Assembly (NCBI GenBank): GCA_020633675.1
Contig: JACKDE010000002.1
Coordinates: forward strand, 930,001-994,000
Direction: 5' to 3'
Source: Deferribacteres bacterium
GTDB lineage: Bacteria > Zhuqueibacterota > Zhuqueibacteria > Zhuqueibacterales > Geothermadaptataceae
Length of the DNA: 64,000 nt
Part shown: positions 62,471 to 64,000 of the stretch, one piece after another
How positions within the stretch are numbered: position 1 is the stretch's first letter
Layout: each line of letters begins with the position of its first letter
The notes under the pieces: model-generated
The model's input: the letters and a program-made list of their open reading frames with translations, nothing else
Database searches by the model: none
Told to the model about the DNA's origin: nothing
Made by a program: the position numbers and the translations under genes

Positions 62471-63808
62471 TCAGGACGCTGGTTCGGCAGCAAGGTTGCC
62501 CCGCCCAACTCCATGAAATATTTTTGTGCCGTTACGAAATCGATAGTGCGACCAAATCAAAGACTTCACTTCCGCTTCAACCTCATTTGTATTGCGGTTG
62601 CCGTCCACCACAACCATTCGCGGAAAACGCATTTGCAAAGCGAGATATTTTTGGCGCTGCTGTTTCGGCCAATCTGGTGTATCGATGAAAATCACCAGAT
62701 CCGGTTTTGGCATGTATTTACCGAAAAACGTGTCGCGGGAATTTTGCCCAAAAGTATAAGATTGTCTGGTCATCCAGGCATCGAGAAAATGACGCTCGAG
62801 CAGCACGAACCGCCCCTGCGAGCGCTGGTAGCGAGCTGAAAGCGATTGTCTCCAATGCACTTCCGGCTTTTTGTTAATAGTTTTTTCGCGAAGTGCTTTG
62901 CCATTCGGTTCAATCTGTGAGAAGTGGCCATTCCCTGCAAAGGCTGGCTGAATAGCCTGTTCGCGCAAACGCAGAGAAGCGATCTGGCCGGAACCGATGC
63001 CAGCCAAGGTGCGCATGCGCAAAGTATGATCTTGCTGCAAACTGTTTGCAAGACTGGACTGCACCACACCATCGGAAGTTAGCAGCGCCACCGAGATGCC
63101 GCGCCGCCACAGGATTTTCGGTAGTGTAGCGATGGCGTGCGTGGATCGGCCGGTCGCTTTTTGTAGCAAAGCTTGCAGCGGTGTGGTGCGCAGAAGCTGC
63201 CTGTGCAATTTTTTCTGCTGCGACAACAAATGCGGCCAGTCGCTGGTTGCCAGCGCTTTTTTGAGCAATTGCGGTGTGATGGCCGGTGCCAGAATGCGGC
63301 TCACCAGTTCGTCCAAGTGGGCTGCCGCAGCCGGATTTTCGGCAATTTCTTTCCATGCTTTGCGCAACTGCGCGATGGCGACTGTGTTGAATACACCGCG
63401 ATCGAGCAGAGCGTGTAGCAGCAATGTGACCAGTGCATGTTGCGGCGCCAGCACGTAAGCGGAATCGCGCTTTTGCCGGAATTGCAGACACTCGTGCGCC
63501 AAAGGCACACCAATGTGCGGCTGCGAACTGCCATAATGCAATTCGCTGACGATTTCGATTTGGAGCCAACTGCAGGCAGATTGCACAAAACAGATGAACA
63601 CAGTACCGTTCGCAACTTGCCGGTTCGGCAGCCTGGCAAAGCCGAGTTTTGACAGCACGCATGTCAGCTTTTTGACATGCGCCGGATCGAGCAGCAGCGC
63701 CATTTCAGTGAGATGTGCTGTGCCGGATTTCTGGTCGCTGCGCAGCACGGCATAGTGGATACCGGCATGCTGCAACTCGGAAAAAATATCGTGCAGTTTG
63801 CTTGTCAT
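62471..63808 (-). CDS. Nucleotidyltransferase-like / degenerate thymidylate-kinase-like fusion protein
   Basis: A 445-residue protein from ATG 63808; the frame is open to 63913 but the extra 35 codons lack an RBS and family features. Residues 1-150 resemble the NTP_transf_5-type nucleotidyltransferase domain (ELQHAGIHYAVLRSD). Residues 230-430 resemble a thymidylate kinase (LLERHFLDAWMTRQSYTFG, PDLVIFIDTPDWPKQQRQKY). The P-loop, expected as GxDGxGKST, reads T244-SDGVVQSS: the Lys is Gln and two Gly are lost, so ATP binding of the normal kind is unlikely. Related two-part proteins occur in glycan and capsule loci. Its true function is unknown. Confidence 0.7.
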   Translation of the reverse strand: MTSKLHDIFSELQHAGIHYAVLRSDQKSGTAHLTEMALLLDPAHVKKLTCVLSKLGFARLPNRQVANGTVFICFVQSACSWLQIEIVSELHYGSSQPHIGVPLAHECLQFRQKRDSAYVLAPQHALVTLLLHALLDRGVFNTVAIAQLRKAWKEIAENPAAAAHLDELVSRILAPAITPQLLKKALATSDWPHLLSQQKKLHRQLLRTTPLQALLQKATGRSTHAIATLPKILWRRGISVALLTSDGVVQSSLANSLQQDHTLRMRTLAGIGSGQIASLRLREQAIQPAFAGNGHFSQIEPNGKALREKTINKKPEVHWRQSLSARYQRSQGRFVLLERHFLDAWMTRQSYTFGQNSRDTFFGKYMPKPDLVIFIDTPDWPKQQRQKYLALQMRFPRMVVVDGNRNTNEVEAEVKSLIWSHYRFRNGTKIFHGVGRGNLAAEPAS

Positions 63809-64000
63809 TTTAAGAACTGGGATTGTTGAAAAACCAACGGATGTTGCTCTGTGAAGGGTCAGCTTGGGGCTCAAAATGATGTGAGCCGACTGATTCGCGC
63901 AGGGCCATTTCATTTATCATTCGCTTAAATGCTGTGAATACTTATAAGCATTCGAGGCGTTTTGAAGAAAAATTTCTGATGGTGAACAGTGCTTTTGGCG

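Overview
The window looks like chromosomal DNA from an uncultured or little-studied heterotroph of the Fibrobacterota-Chlorobiota-Bacteroidota (FCB) assemblage, most like KSB1 or Calditrichota. This placement is inferred. It rests on two exported proteins ending in type IX secretion (T9SS) sorting domains (the haloperoxidase-like protein at 37242-39458 and the beta-helix protein at 55577-60316), a Bacteroidota-style STN/TonB receptor with DUF4249 lipoprotein and FecR, a sigma-54 activator, and moderate GC with ordinary Shine-Dalgarno sites. No rRNA, tRNA, CRISPR array, phage, integrase or transposase gene was recognised.

Layout. 1-6.8 kb: end of a class V aminotransferase, a DMT exporter, a YhaO/YhaN-type nuclease-ATPase pair and a MinD/FlhG-like ATPase. 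6.9-11.1 kb: a Tat-exported, PaoABC/YagTSR-like molybdenum hydroxylase operon with a small Cys-containing protein. 11.4-16.4 kb: TonB receptor with STN domain, DUF4249 lipoprotein and FecR, without an adjacent sigma factor. 16.57-17.24 kb: an AhpD-like peroxidase-related protein interrupted by an in-frame TGA that is best read as selenocysteine (CxxU), followed by a SECIS-like hairpin. 17.3-25.9 kb: M16 protease, sulfatase and a formylglycine-generating enzyme with an export signal, then a DUF5107/TPR protein. 26.1-29.6 kb: a frameshifted coiled-coil gene, an NtrC-type regulator, a TIR-TPR protein and a VOC protein. 29.9-37 kb: beta-oxidation (thiolase and FadJ-like protein with a histone-H1-like tail), P5C dehydrogenase, and GmhA/GmhB for heptose synthesis. 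37.2-39.5 kb: vanadium haloperoxidase-like secreted protein.

39.6-63.8 kb is a long stretch of mostly minus-strand genes. It combines an HprK-like kinase, an OmpR-type regulator, three APH-fold phosphotransferases (two lacking the catalytic Asp), four glycosyltransferases, CysC and Sat (PAPS synthesis), a 4'-phosphopantetheinyl transferase, a DUF5666-like protein, a 1579-residue T9SS-targeted beta-helix protein with a 1083-bp near-perfect tandem repeat, a VTC-type polyphosphate polymerase domain, a CYTH/TTM-fold lipoprotein, and a nucleotidyltransferase/thymidylate-kinase-like protein whose P-loop lacks the lysine. I read this as a surface-glycan or extracellular-polymer locus rich in phosphate-handling and degenerate kinase proteins. 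It is the best candidate here for an undescribed system, but its product cannot be named from sequence alone.

The clearest single discovery is the selenoprotein. Conventional gene calling would split it into two fragments, yet frame, active-site spacing, RBS, promoter and SECIS-like hairpin all agree.
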